Assembly (NCBI GenBank): GCA_040218795.1
Contig: JAVJQT010000008.1
Span: 1-64,000, forward strand
DNA length: 64,000 nt
Reading direction: 5' to 3'
DNA from: CCMP332 sp040218795
GTDB lineage: Bacteria; Bacteroidota; Bacteroidia; Cytophagales; CCMP332
Shown: positions 26,102 to 34,683 of the stretch, piece by piece
Layout: each line of letters opens with the position of its first letter
Numbering within the stretch: position 1 is the stretch's first letter
Notes under the pieces: generated by a model
What the model was told of the DNA's origin: nothing
Databases searched by the model: none
What the model saw: only the letters and a program-made list of their open reading frames with translations
Program-made: the position numbers and the translations under genes

Positions 26102-26977
26102 ATGAACCAAACCGGAACAATCATTCTGATCGCTGCTCTATTCATTATAATGTTTGGTATGGGGCTTACCCTTACCACAACAGATTTTAAAAGGGTATTA
26201 AAATTCCCAAAAGCTGTTCTTACCGGACTGATAAATCAGCTAATAATATTACCTCTAATTGCCTTCTCGATCGCAATTGTACTCAATGTATCTGCGGAAT
26301 TAGCCGTGGGCATTATGATCCTGGCTGCTTGTCCCGGGGGTGCCACATCCAATTTGATTACGCATCTTTCAAAGGGTGATACGGCATTGAGCGTAACACT
26401 AACCGCCATAAGTTCGCTGATTACGATAATTTCAATCCCGCTTATCGTTTCATTTTCGCTGAATTACTTTATGGGCATGGATAAAACGGTGGAATTAAAT
26501 ATTCCAAAAGTTTTCGCGCAGCTTCTCATTATTACGGTTATTCCTGTATCACTGGGCATGTGGATCCGGGCTAAAAAGCCGGATTTTGCTGATAAAATGG
26601 AAAAATCAGTAAAAATTGCCTCGGCGATTGTATTGGCCCTAGTTATCCTTGGCATTATTGTAAAAGAGAAAAACAATATCATAGATTATTTTGAACAGGC
26701 AGGAATTCTAGCGCTTTCCTTAAATCTCTCAACCATGTTAATTGGATTTATAACCGCCAAAATCTTGCGGCTCAGTTTGCCCCAAACAATCACCATTTCG
26801 ATTGAAACTGGAATTCAGAATGGCACTATGGCCATTGGTGTAGCCACCATTGCACTTGGAAGTTCCGTATTAGCCATTCCTGCGGCGATTTACAGCCTGA
26901 TTATGTTTGGAACAGGTTTCGCCATAATCATGATTGGAACGCAACAATCTTCAAAACTTCTTCATTCTGAAGATTAA
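26102..26977 (+). CDS. bile acid:sodium symporter-family transporter
   Basis: This 291-residue membrane protein belongs to the BASS (SBF) family. It has about nine hydrophobic segments and the characteristic LAACPGGATSNLITHLSKGD followed by ALSVTLTAISSLITI (about 78-115), where the unwound crossing helix forms the Na+ site. A second motif, IETGIQNGTMAIGVATIAL, is near 238-256. These proteins couple Na+ entry to uptake of organic anions; the substrate in bacteria is usually unknown. It lies 58 bp after the SET gene. A 161-bp gap with a palindrome follows. Confidence 0.9.
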   Translation: MNQTGTIILIAALFIIMFGMGLTLTTTDFKRVLKFPKAVLTGLINQLIILPLIAFSIAIVLNVSAELAVGIMILAACPGGATSNLITHLSKGDTALSVTLTAISSLITIISIPLIVSFSLNYFMGMDKTVELNIPKVFAQLLIITVIPVSLGMWIRAKKPDFADKMEKSVKIASAIVLALVILGIIVKEKNNIIDYFEQAGILALSLNLSTMLIGFITAKILRLSLPQTITISIETGIQNGTMAIGVATIALGSSVLAIPAAIYSLIMFGTGFAIIMIGTQQSSKLLHSED

Positions 26978-27043
26978 TTCCGGATTTTACAGAATCAGCC
27001 TTAATTAAATAAATAACCTGATATTCTTAAAAAAGTGATTTTT

Positions 27044-27059
27044 GATGATATAAATCATC
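27044..27059. promoter_or_regulatory. FNR/Crp-like palindrome upstream of the YceI cassette
   Basis: GATGAT-ATAA-ATCATC is a perfect 16-bp palindrome. Its core TGAT-N4-ATCA has the spacing and sequence of an FNR/DNR-type half-site pair (consensus TTGAT-N4-ATCAA). It lies 80-95 bp upstream of the YceI ATG at 27139. A near-consensus -7 (TACTTTCG, one mismatch) lies at 27103-27110. A Crp/Fnr protein is encoded at 6187-6864; a link between the two is inferred only. Confidence 0.6.
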
Positions 27060-27138
27060 TTGAAAATTGATTATCGCTAAGATTTCAACCTAAAAAGCTT
27101 TCTACTTTCGAATCGTAGTTCTAAAGACAATTACAATT

Positions 27139-27696
27139 ATGATTTCGAAACGAAGACTTTTCTCCCTCATCTTTTCTCTTGCAGCAATTCAGATTGGATT
27201 TGCACAAAAAACACTCCGTTTGAATGAATCTTCCGTGATGTACGTCCACGGAACTTCCACACTTCACGACTGGACAAGTATCGTTGAAGAAATGACAGCA
27301 ACGGCAGAAGTGGAGATGGATGGTGAATTGAAAGATATCAAGTCACTAAAAACGAAAATTAAAGTAGAATCAATAGAAAGTGGTAAAGGCAAAATGAATG
27401 ATCTTACATACGAAGCGCTTAAATCAGAGGAGCATCCCTTCATTTCTTTCCAGTTAAATGATATTAAAAGCATTCAATCCGGTGATATAATTGCTTCAGG
27501 CAAACTTACCATAGCCGGTGTAACAAAAAATATTAGTGTCAAGGGCAAATACAGCTTATCGGGAAACAAATTAAAAATCTCTGGTAAAAAGGACATTAAT
27601 ATGACCGAATTCAATATTGAACCTCCAACAGCCATGTTCGGAACAATCGTGGTTGGGGAAGTAGTAAGCATTGAATACGATCTAATTCTAAACTAA
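27139..27696 (+). CDS. YceI-family periplasmic protein
   Basis: This 185-residue protein has a signal peptide (about 1-23, ending GFAQ) and a YceI lipocalin-like fold. It carries YVHGTSTLHDWTS, MNDLTYEALKSEEHPFISFQL, GKLTIAGVTKNISVKG and EPPTAMFGTIVVGEVVSIEYDL. YceI proteins bind isoprenoid-type ligands such as quinones in a hydrophobic pocket, in the periplasm. It is followed after 29 bp by an outer-membrane barrel gene and then by a second YceI-like gene, so it is the first member of a likely operon that has an FNR-like palindrome upstream. Confidence 0.9.
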   Translation: MISKRRLFSLIFSLAAIQIGFAQKTLRLNESSVMYVHGTSTLHDWTSIVEEMTATAEVEMDGELKDIKSLKTKIKVESIESGKGKMNDLTYEALKSEEHPFISFQLNDIKSIQSGDIIASGKLTIAGVTKNISVKGKYSLSGNKLKISGKKDINMTEFNIEPPTAMFGTIVVGEVVSIEYDLILN

Positions 27697-27725
27697 AACT
27701 TAATATGTATCTAAATTTTATCGAT

Positions 27726-29063
27726 ATGAAAAAGCTATTTGTATTTCAATTAACGTTTATTTTCACCCTTTTCTTAGGGCTGAACGCAGTGGCTCAGGAC
27801 GAGTCGGCTGACATGTATGAAAATGAGGACTCCAGAGCGGAGTTACAAAACTTCAGATACAATGACCAAAGAGGCGTCAATGTATTTGAAGCACCAAAAG
27901 ATGATACACCTTATAGGGGATTCGGATTGAGAGTTGGCGGTGATTTTGCAATTCAGTGGCAAGCACTTACACAATCATCAAATTTCACAGGAGATACCAT
28001 TCAAAGCCTTGACCCTAACTTTAATTTACCAACAGCAAACCTAAATCTTGATGTTCAATTGTATGATGGAGTCAGAATGCATTTGCGTACTTACTTGTCA
28101 TCAAGAAATCATGCTGAAGCATGGGTAAAAGGAGGTTATGTAAGAATTGACAAACTCGATTTTATTAAGGAGGATTTTCTTTCGGGAATCATGGATGTTG
28201 CTTTCTTGAAGGTGGGTTATGATGAGATTAATTATGGTGATGCTCACTTCAGAAGAACTGATAATGGACGAGCAATTTATAATCCATTTGTTGGAAACTA
28301 TATAATGGACGCCTTTACTACAGAGCCATTTGCTGAAATTAACGTATTACATCCATCAGGTTTTATAGGAGTTCTTGGTGCATCCAATGGTCGATTGAAT
28401 CAAAATGTAGTCGAAAATAACGATGACGGTATCACTTTTTATGGAAAACTGGGTTATGATAAGCAAATGAACGATGATCTTCGATTGAGATTTACAGGTT
28501 CATTCTACTCCAGTTCAGCTAGTACTGGTGACTATCCGGGTGGTAGAAAAAGAGAGTATTTGTACAGCGGTGACCGTTCAGGATCAAGATACTATGGAGT
28601 ATTCGGTAGTAACCAGGATCCTGCAGGAAATTTTGATCCAAGATTTAACCCTGGTTGGACTACATTGACTGCATTCCAAATTAATCCTTTTGTAAAATTC
28701 AAAGGCCTTGAGTTCTTTGGAATATTTGAAATGGCCAGTAATAACGTGGATTCCGTTGGTGGTAGCGTTACACAATTGGGTGCTGAATTACTTTACAGAT
28801 TTGGTGGCAATGAGCAATTCTATGTTGGTGGTAGATATAATGCTGTTACTGGTGATCTATTTGACACTCCTGCCGGTACTACCATTAAAACCGATGTTGA
28901 AGTTACCAGAATAAACGTTGGCGGCGGATGGTTTATGACTAGAAACATGTTAGCCAAAATAGAATATGTTACCAATACATATGGTGGCGGAGCATGGGAA
29001 AACACAATTTATGATGGTGGTGAATGGAATGGTGTAGTTGTTGAAGCAGCCATTAGTTTCTAA
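27726..29063 (+). CDS. outer-membrane beta-barrel (porin-like) protein between two YceI-type genes
   Basis: From ATG at 27726 this is a 445-residue protein with a signal peptide (MKKLFVFQL..., ending NAVAQ), an acidic linker and a long series of amphipathic strands rich in aromatic residues. It ends in EAAISF, typical of an outer-membrane barrel. It resembles porin-like proteins of Bacteroidota (14 to 16 strands probable). An upstream in-frame ATG at 27705 adds seven residues but weakens the signal peptide. It starts 29 bp after the YceI gene. A hairpin terminator at 29090-29113 follows. Confidence 0.82.
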   Translation: MKKLFVFQLTFIFTLFLGLNAVAQDESADMYENEDSRAELQNFRYNDQRGVNVFEAPKDDTPYRGFGLRVGGDFAIQWQALTQSSNFTGDTIQSLDPNFNLPTANLNLDVQLYDGVRMHLRTYLSSRNHAEAWVKGGYVRIDKLDFIKEDFLSGIMDVAFLKVGYDEINYGDAHFRRTDNGRAIYNPFVGNYIMDAFTTEPFAEINVLHPSGFIGVLGASNGRLNQNVVENNDDGITFYGKLGYDKQMNDDLRLRFTGSFYSSSASTGDYPGGRKREYLYSGDRSGSRYYGVFGSNQDPAGNFDPRFNPGWTTLTAFQINPFVKFKGLEFFGIFEMASNNVDSVGGSVTQLGAELLYRFGGNEQFYVGGRYNAVTGDLFDTPAGTTIKTDVEVTRINVGGGWFMTRNMLAKIEYVTNTYGGGAWENTIYDGGEWNGVVVEAAISF

Positions 29064-29089
29064 ATTATTTTGACCTAATTAATGTTATG

Positions 29090-29118
29090 GGGGAGTTGAA
29101 CTATCAACTCCCCTATTT
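29090..29118 (+). terminator. intrinsic terminator after the barrel gene
   Basis: GGGGAGTTGA (29090-29099) and TCAACTCCCC (29104-29113) form a perfect 10-bp stem with an ACTA loop, followed by TATTTTA. It lies between the barrel gene and the second YceI-like gene, so expression of the latter may be lowered. Confidence 0.8.
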
Positions 29119-29130
29119 TATATTTAAAAT

Positions 29131-29718
29131 ATGATCTTCTTGCTATTTGCATTTGTGTTTTTTGGATGGGAAAACCAAAGTCCCTCAGAATACAATATTC
29201 GTATTTACGATGAAAGCAAGTTAAAAATTCACGGCGCTTCAAATGTCAATACATTCAGTTTTGAATACAACCCCGAATATCTTCAGGATGACATGTGTGT
29301 GACGGTAAAGAGCAATTCAGATCGGATTTCATTTGAAAATGCCATTCTCAATTTAAAAGTAAAAGGATTTGATAGCGGCAACAGAATAATGAATAATGAT
29401 CTTTATGAATTACTTAAAGCGGATTTACATCCTTCTGTTACCATAGAATTTCAATCGGTGGTCCCCAAAATGAAAGGCGCACATCATAAATCGCTTTATC
29501 TAAATGCAAAAGTTCGATTGGCCGGACAGGTTCACAATGAGCTAATAGAGGTCAATCCTCAAAAATTGGACGAGCATTTTCATTATAACGGTATTGCCAA
29601 ACTTAACCTAAGAAACTACTGCATTGAACCTCCTGTAAAATTTATGGGATTGGTTAAAGTTCATGAAGAGTTGACAATAAATTTTGACTTGAAATTCGAA
29701 GCCAGCGAAAATTCCTAA
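29131..29718 (+). CDS. second YceI-like protein
   Basis: This 195-residue protein has a short hydrophobic N-terminus (about 1-12) and a domain clearly related to the YceI protein encoded at 27139-27696. Compare LKIHGASNVNTFSFEY with the neighbour's YVHGTSTLHDW, MNNDLYELLKADLHPSVTIEF with MNDLTYEALKSEEHPFISFQL, and EPPVKFMGLVKVHEELTINFDL with EPPTAMFGTIVVGE. It is more divergent and has a weaker signal sequence. It may bind a different isoprenoid-type ligand or serve as partner of the barrel. The gene follows the hairpin at 29090-29113 by 17 bp. Its stop overlaps the convergent radical SAM gene by 4 bp. Confidence 0.75.
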   Translation: MIFLLFAFVFFGWENQSPSEYNIRIYDESKLKIHGASNVNTFSFEYNPEYLQDDMCVTVKSNSDRISFENAILNLKVKGFDSGNRIMNNDLYELLKADLHPSVTIEFQSVVPKMKGAHHKSLYLNAKVRLAGQVHNELIEVNPQKLDEHFHYNGIAKLNLRNYCIEPPVKFMGLVKVHEELTINFDLKFEASENS

Positions 29719-30746
29719 TTCCAGATTTTTGTTCCCTCTGAACAATTGCTGCAAATGTCAATTTCCGATCTGGATTTGAATAAATTTGATCTGAATGCTT
29801 TGTAGGCATTGTTATTCCAGATTTCTTCAAACTTATTTTCCTTGATATTACCCATCGAATGGTTTGAATCCTTATCGAAGCAGCAGGGTACCACATCCCC
29901 ATTCCATGTTATTACCGCAGAATGCCACATTTTCCAGCAGTGGTTATCCATGCGGTTTTTAAGTACCCATTTTCCTTCATCATTGTATTTATATCTCGAA
30001 AGCGACTCATCAGATGGAATAAATGCTGAACCGTTTTCATAGTCGTTGACCTGGGCCGTTTTAATAAGGACCCTGTCTACACCGAGTTGTGTGCCAAATG
30101 CATTAACATCTTTGAGCTGATGTTCATTTGTGCCCATTGCAATAAATTGTAAATCGATAAATGGTTTTCGCGATTTTAGCTTTTTCTTAATTCTTACCAG
30201 ATTATTTAAGCCCTCGCTTACTTTGCTCAAATCCCCTCCTATTCTGTATTTTTCATAGGTTTCCTGATCCAGCCCATCGATGGATACAATAATTCTGTCC
30301 AAACCGCTTTTTACAGTTTTTTCAGCATTTTCAGGATTTAAAAAATGCGCATTGGTGCTGGTATTCGTATAGATATCAGATTTCGAGGCTATTCTTACAA
30401 AATCAAAAAAATGTTGATTGAGATATGGTTCGCCCTGAAAATAAAGCGTCAGATAAATTAAATACTCCCTGACATCTTCTATTATTTTAGAATACAATTC
30501 AGGGTCCAACATACCTGTCGGCCTGGTAAAAGCTCTCAAACCACTAATACACTCGGGACATCTGAGATTGCACGATGTGGTAGGCTCAACAGAGAGTGCA
30601 TAAGGCATTGCCGGGTGTAATATTTTTCCTGTTTTTCTCGAGTGTCTGTAGGACTGATAGACTTCGATGGCATTTCTCAACTTTTTAAAATTGACTTTGC
30701 CAGCTAAATTTATTGCTTCTCTATATTGTAATCCTAAGTTTTTCAA
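29715..30746 (-). CDS. radical SAM protein with SPASM domain
   Basis: This 343-residue protein binds the SAM-cleaving [4Fe-4S] cluster through Cys59, Cys63 and Cys66 (CNLRCPEC). Its C-terminal SPASM domain holds further Cys-based sites (HCWKMW, VVPCCFDKDSNHSMGN, DICSNC), so it should carry auxiliary clusters. SPASM enzymes modify peptides or proteins, or act in cofactor assembly. No short Cys-rich precursor peptide is visible nearby. The only start that fits is TTG at 30746, overlapping the TGA of the upstream deiodinase-like gene as TTGA, which implies translational coupling. Its 3' end overlaps the YceI-like gene by 4 bp. Confidence 0.85.
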   Translation of the reverse strand: MKNLGLQYREAINLAGKVNFKKLRNAIEVYQSYRHSRKTGKILHPAMPYALSVEPTTSCNLRCPECISGLRAFTRPTGMLDPELYSKIIEDVREYLIYLTLYFQGEPYLNQHFFDFVRIASKSDIYTNTSTNAHFLNPENAEKTVKSGLDRIIVSIDGLDQETYEKYRIGGDLSKVSEGLNNLVRIKKKLKSRKPFIDLQFIAMGTNEHQLKDVNAFGTQLGVDRVLIKTAQVNDYENGSAFIPSDESLSRYKYNDEGKWVLKNRMDNHCWKMWHSAVITWNGDVVPCCFDKDSNHSMGNIKENKFEEIWNNNAYKAFRSNLFKSRSEIDICSNCSEGTKIWN

Positions 30747-31411
30747 TACTTAACCAATATTTCATCAAGTGATTTTCGTTTGATATTGGGCACCTCGCAA
30801 TTCTCTTGGGGAAGACCCACCGGTAAAAGTAAGTAGGGCCTTTCATTTTCGGGTCGATTTAAAATCTTACTTAAAAAATTCATGGGACTTGGGGTGTGCG
30901 TCAGGGTGCATAAACCGGCGTTATGAATGGCATTGATAAGCATCCCACAGGCAATTCCTACCGATTCATTGACATAATAATTGTTTTTCTTTTCACCTTT
31001 GTCTAACTCGAATACCCTTTTAAATACAATTATTAAATACGGAACGGTCTCAATAAAAGGCTTTTCCCAATTGGTGCCAAAAGGTTCAAGGTCTTTTAAC
31101 CAGGTTTCGCTCATTCTTCCATGATAACTATCGTACTCTTCCTTTTCTGCAGCCTCTCTAATTTTTTGTTTTATCTTTTTGTCTCTGACCAAACAAAATG
31201 TCCAGGGTTGTTTGTGCGCACCTGAAGGTGCTGTATTGGCGGTAAGTATAATTTCTTCAAGAATGGATTCGGGAAAATCTTTATCAGAAAAAAATCGTAT
31301 TGAGCGTCGTTTTTCTGAAAAATCGCGCAATTGTCTGCTGCGAATTAGCATTTCTTCGTTCGAAAACGGCTCATGCTCATAGGGTACAAATGCATCTTTA
31401 TTTGAGGACAT
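30743..31411 (-). CDS. iodotyrosine-deiodinase-like nitroreductase-family flavoprotein
   Basis: This 222-residue FMN enzyme belongs to the nitroreductase superfamily and closely resembles iodotyrosine deiodinase (IYD). It has the RRSIRFFS start with phosphate-binding Arg at 35-39, APSGAHKQPWTF at 61-72 and ESVGIACGMLINAI. The residues that in mammalian IYD hold the substrate zwitterion and close the lid are at the matching places: Glu92 and Tyr96 (EEYDSY) and Lys117 (TNWEK). By homology it would reductively dehalogenate halotyrosines; the natural bacterial substrate is not known. It is the first gene of a two-gene operon with the radical SAM gene. Confidence 0.88.
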   Translation of the reverse strand: MSSNKDAFVPYEHEPFSNEEMLIRSRQLRDFSEKRRSIRFFSDKDFPESILEEIILTANTAPSGAHKQPWTFCLVRDKKIKQKIREAAEKEEYDSYHGRMSETWLKDLEPFGTNWEKPFIETVPYLIIVFKRVFELDKGEKKNNYYVNESVGIACGMLINAIHNAGLCTLTHTPSPMNFLSKILNRPENERPYLLLPVGLPQENCEVPNIKRKSLDEILVKY

Positions 31412-31456
31412 AATTTAAGGCATTTAAAAATTCTTAATTTTAAATTAAGTAAAAGT

Positions 31457-31464
31457 TAAATTTG
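31457..31464 (+). promoter_or_regulatory. -7 element candidate for the AsmA-like gene
   Basis: TAAATTTG is an exact TAnnTTTG match in the 137-bp region between two divergent genes, 84 bp before the AsmA-like ATG at 31549. The leader would be about 75 nt. Confidence 0.4.
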
Positions 31465-31548
31465 GTAACTCAGATTGCAATTAGTGAGATTTTTAATTTG
31501 AATTTCAGTAATTCAATCCTTTGCAATATCCTAACAAATTAATTGGTA

Positions 31549-34500
31549 ATGAAAAAAGTATTGATTGTTCTGCTCAGTATAATTGTTCTACTTCTCATAA
31601 TTATGGTATCTGTACCAATCATCTTTAAAGATGATATCAGAAAAGCGGTAGATGATGCCGTTGCTGAAAATGTAAATGCCAAAGTCTATTTTGACCCGGC
31701 TAAATTCAGTCTCTCATTTTTCTCTCACTTCCCAAGCCTTACTGTGGCAATTGAAGATTTCGGAATTGCCAATAATGCTCCCTTTGAGGGTGACACCCTT
31801 ATGGATGTCAAAAAATTTGAACTGGCCATTAATGTTATGAGTCTTTTGACCGATAAAATAGAATTGAATGGCATTTATCTTATAGAACCCGATATTTATG
31901 TTAAGGTATTAAAAGACGGAAGGGCAAATTACGATATTGCCAAAGCCACAGAAGAAGAAGCGCCAATTGAAGAACCGGCAATTGAAGAAAGCTCGGAAAT
32001 GGCCTTCTCGATAAAGGTATGGGAAATTGCCAATGCCAATATCAGATACATCGATAATTCTTCAGATATGCGTGCTTATATTAAAAATTTAACGCATAAG
32101 GGTTCCGGAGATTTTACGCTTTCCGTTTTTGATATTAATACAAACACCAATATTGAGGCCATAGATTTTAGCATGGAGGGTACGGATTACCTGAATGGAA
32201 ACACCATCAATGCCGACCTTATTTTAAATATGAATCTGGATAATAATACCTATGTTTTTAAAGAAAATAGTATCGCTTTAAATCAATTTGTTTTTGGATT
32301 TGATGGCTCCATTGTACTTGGTGATGACTTTCAGGATTACGACCTTACTTTTAGCTCAAAAGAAACAACATTTAAAAATATCTTATCACTGGTTCCCGCA
32401 GTCTTTAAAAAGGACTTTGAATCTTTGAAAACTTCCGGGACCATGTCTTTTGATGGATTTGCAAAAGGCAAACTTCAAGGCGAGCAAATTCCTGATTTTG
32501 GAATTAATCTTTTGGTCAATGCCGGAATGTTCCAATATCCTGACTTGCCATCCGCTGTCAAAAATGTAAATCTTGACTTAAAAGTTAAAAAAGAGGGTGC
32601 GAGTCTAGAATCCACAGAAATAGATCTTAAAAAATTTCACATGGATTTAGGAAATAATCCGGTAGATATAACAGCAACTACAAAAGGAATTGATGTAATT
32701 GATATGAACGTTGATGCCAATGTCAATTTAAATCTTGCAGAAGTTTCTTCTTTTTACCCGGTAGAGGGTCTTGAAATGAAGGGGCTTTTTGGGCTGGTTG
32801 CAAAAATAAGTGGAACCTATAGTGAATCCACAATGCCAAATGTCAATGCCGATTTGAAATTGGAAAATGGCTATATCAAATCTGCTGAAGTACCGGCTCC
32901 TTTGGAAAATATACAAATGATTGCCAATGCTAAAAGTGCAGGTGGCGATCTTGTCAATAGCTCATTTGATGTGAAAACGTTTAAAATGACCTTTGATGGC
33001 AATCCTATTGAAGCATTTTTGCATTTGGAAAACTTTGAGAACTATACCTATAGCACAGGCTTAAAAGGTCAAATCGATCTTGGAAAACTAATGAAAATCT
33101 TTCCACAGGAAGGTATGGAACTGGCCGGTATCATTCAGGCCGATATTAAAACTTCCGGTAAAATGTCAGACATAGATGCCGAACGCTATGATCAATTGCC
33201 CACTTCGGGAAAAATCAGTGTTTTTAATCTGGCATTTCAAAGTGAGGACCTTCCTCAGGGTCTGGGGATAAAATCTGCCAATTTTGAATTCAACCCTAAA
33301 GAGGCCATTCTGAGGAATTATAATGGTACGCTTGGGAATAGCGACATGCAAATGTCAGGCAGTTTTAATAATTATTTAGGTTATGTCTTAAAAGATCAAA
33401 CCTTAGTCGGAAATCTAAAATTCAACTCAAAGCGCTTTGATTTAAACGAATGGATGTCTGAAGAAGAGGAATCCGGATCAGATGCGGGCGGCTCCGCCGA
33501 GGAAGAATTGGTGGTAGAACCCATCCCAAGAAACATCGATTTTACCCTTGATGCGAGTATAGAGAAGATTCTTTATTCGCAATCTGATATTAGCAATTTG
33601 AATGGCCAGATTGTCATCAAAGATGGAGCGATCAATTTAAATCAAACAAGATTTAACATGCTCGCAGGTACTTTCAGAACTACCGGAAAATACGATACAA
33701 AAGATTCTCTAAATCCTTATTTTTCATTTGACCTTCACATCGAAGAATTGGAAATACCAAAAGCATACAAGGCATTTGCTTCAATTCAGGAAATGGCTCC
33801 CATGGCAAAGAATATGACCGGAAAGGTCAATACTGATTTTCATGTTGAAGGAAATTTATTGCAAAACTACGATCCAGACCTCGCAAGCCTCTCCGGTGGT
33901 GGATTATTGAATATTTTTAATGCTGCAATGAAGGATTTCAAAATCATTAATAAACTAAACAGTGCAGCAAAATTTGCAGGATTTAGTTCGAATACATCCA
34001 ACGAATATCCGCTGAGCGACTTTCTTGTAAATGCAGAAATTCGCGATGGAAAGATATTTTTTGAACCTTTTAAAATAAATGCCGCAGGAAATAATCTGAC
34101 TATTGGTGGGAATTATGGCCTGGATGGTGCCCTGGACTATACCATTAAATCCGATATTTCAGCAAGTGCCATCACAGGAGCTGCAGCCAGTGCCTTGAAT
34201 GCGCTGTCCGGTTCAAGCTTAACGGGCTCCGGTCCTGTAACATTAAACTTCGGCGTCACCGGTACACAATCAGATCCTAAAGTGAAGTTGTTGGGCATGG
34301 ATTCAGGAGATGGAACGGGTAAAAGTGTGGCAAAAACAACGGTCACAAATCTGAAAAACAAAGCAAGCGATGATGCCAGAAAAAAAGCCAGAGAACAGGC
34401 GGATAAAATTCTGGTAGAGGCAAAAAGAAATGCCGACAAAATTAGGGCTGAAGGAAAACGCTCTGCCAACTTAATTCGCAAACAATCCAATGAACAGGCC

Positions 34501-34683
34501 GATGCTTTGGTGAAAAAAGCGAACAACCCTATTGCAAAACGAGCTGCTCAGGAAGCCGCCAAGAAAATCAAAAAAGAAGGAGAAGATAAGGCCAGAAAGG
34601 TTGAAAATGAAGCCAACCGCCGCGCAGATCAAATCATGAATGAAGCCAATAAAAAAGCAGATAGTATTATCAAAAACCCTTAG
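31549..34683 (+). CDS. AsmA-family protein with a charged C-terminal coiled-coil tail
   Basis: From ATG at 31549 this is a 1044-residue protein with an N-terminal transmembrane anchor (about 3-25) and a long beta-rich body of the AsmA type. The body is made of repeated strand pairs and contains the AsmA-like C-terminal region (LSGGGLLNIFNAAMKDF near 780, then LTIGGNYGLDGALDYTIKSDISASAITGAAASAL near 850-885). AsmA-like proteins such as TamB are thought to bridge the envelope and carry phospholipid. The last 110 residues are very rich in Lys, Ala and Glu (ADKILVEAKRNADKIRAEG...) and should form a helical coiled coil, an unusual addition. A TTG two codons earlier (31543) is less likely. The stop overlaps a convergent gene by 4 bp. 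Confidence 0.85.
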   Translation: MKKVLIVLLSIIVLLLIIMVSVPIIFKDDIRKAVDDAVAENVNAKVYFDPAKFSLSFFSHFPSLTVAIEDFGIANNAPFEGDTLMDVKKFELAINVMSLLTDKIELNGIYLIEPDIYVKVLKDGRANYDIAKATEEEAPIEEPAIEESSEMAFSIKVWEIANANIRYIDNSSDMRAYIKNLTHKGSGDFTLSVFDINTNTNIEAIDFSMEGTDYLNGNTINADLILNMNLDNNTYVFKENSIALNQFVFGFDGSIVLGDDFQDYDLTFSSKETTFKNILSLVPAVFKKDFESLKTSGTMSFDGFAKGKLQGEQIPDFGINLLVNAGMFQYPDLPSAVKNVNLDLKVKKEGASLESTEIDLKKFHMDLGNNPVDITATTKGIDVIDMNVDANVNLNLAEVSSFYPVEGLEMKGLFGLVAKISGTYSESTMPNVNADLKLENGYIKSAEVPAPLENIQMIANAKSAGGDLVNSSFDVKTFKMTFDGNPIEAFLHLENFENYTYSTGLKGQIDLGKLMKIFPQEGMELAGIIQADIKTSGKMSDIDAERYDQLPTSGKISVFNLAFQSEDLPQGLGIKSANFEFNPKEAILRNYNGTLGNSDMQMSGSFNNYLGYVLKDQTLVGNLKFNSKRFDLNEWMSEEEESGSDAGGSAEEELVVEPIPRNIDFTLDASIEKILYSQSDISNLNGQIVIKDGAINLNQTRFNMLAGTFRTTGKYDTKDSLNPYFSFDLHIEELEIPKAYKAFASIQEMAPMAKNMTGKVNTDFHVEGNLLQNYDPDLASLSGGGLLNIFNAAMKDFKIINKLNSAAKFAGFSSNTSNEYPLSDFLVNAEIRDGKIFFEPFKINAAGNNLTIGGNYGLDGALDYTIKSDISASAITGAAASALNALSGSSLTGSGPVTLNFGVTGTQSDPKVKLLGMDSGDGTGKSVAKTTVTNLKNKASDDARKKAREQADKILVEAKRNADKIRAEGKRSANLIRKQSNEQADALVKKANNPIAKRAAQEAAKKIKKEGEDKARKVENEANRRADQIMNEANKKADSIIKNP

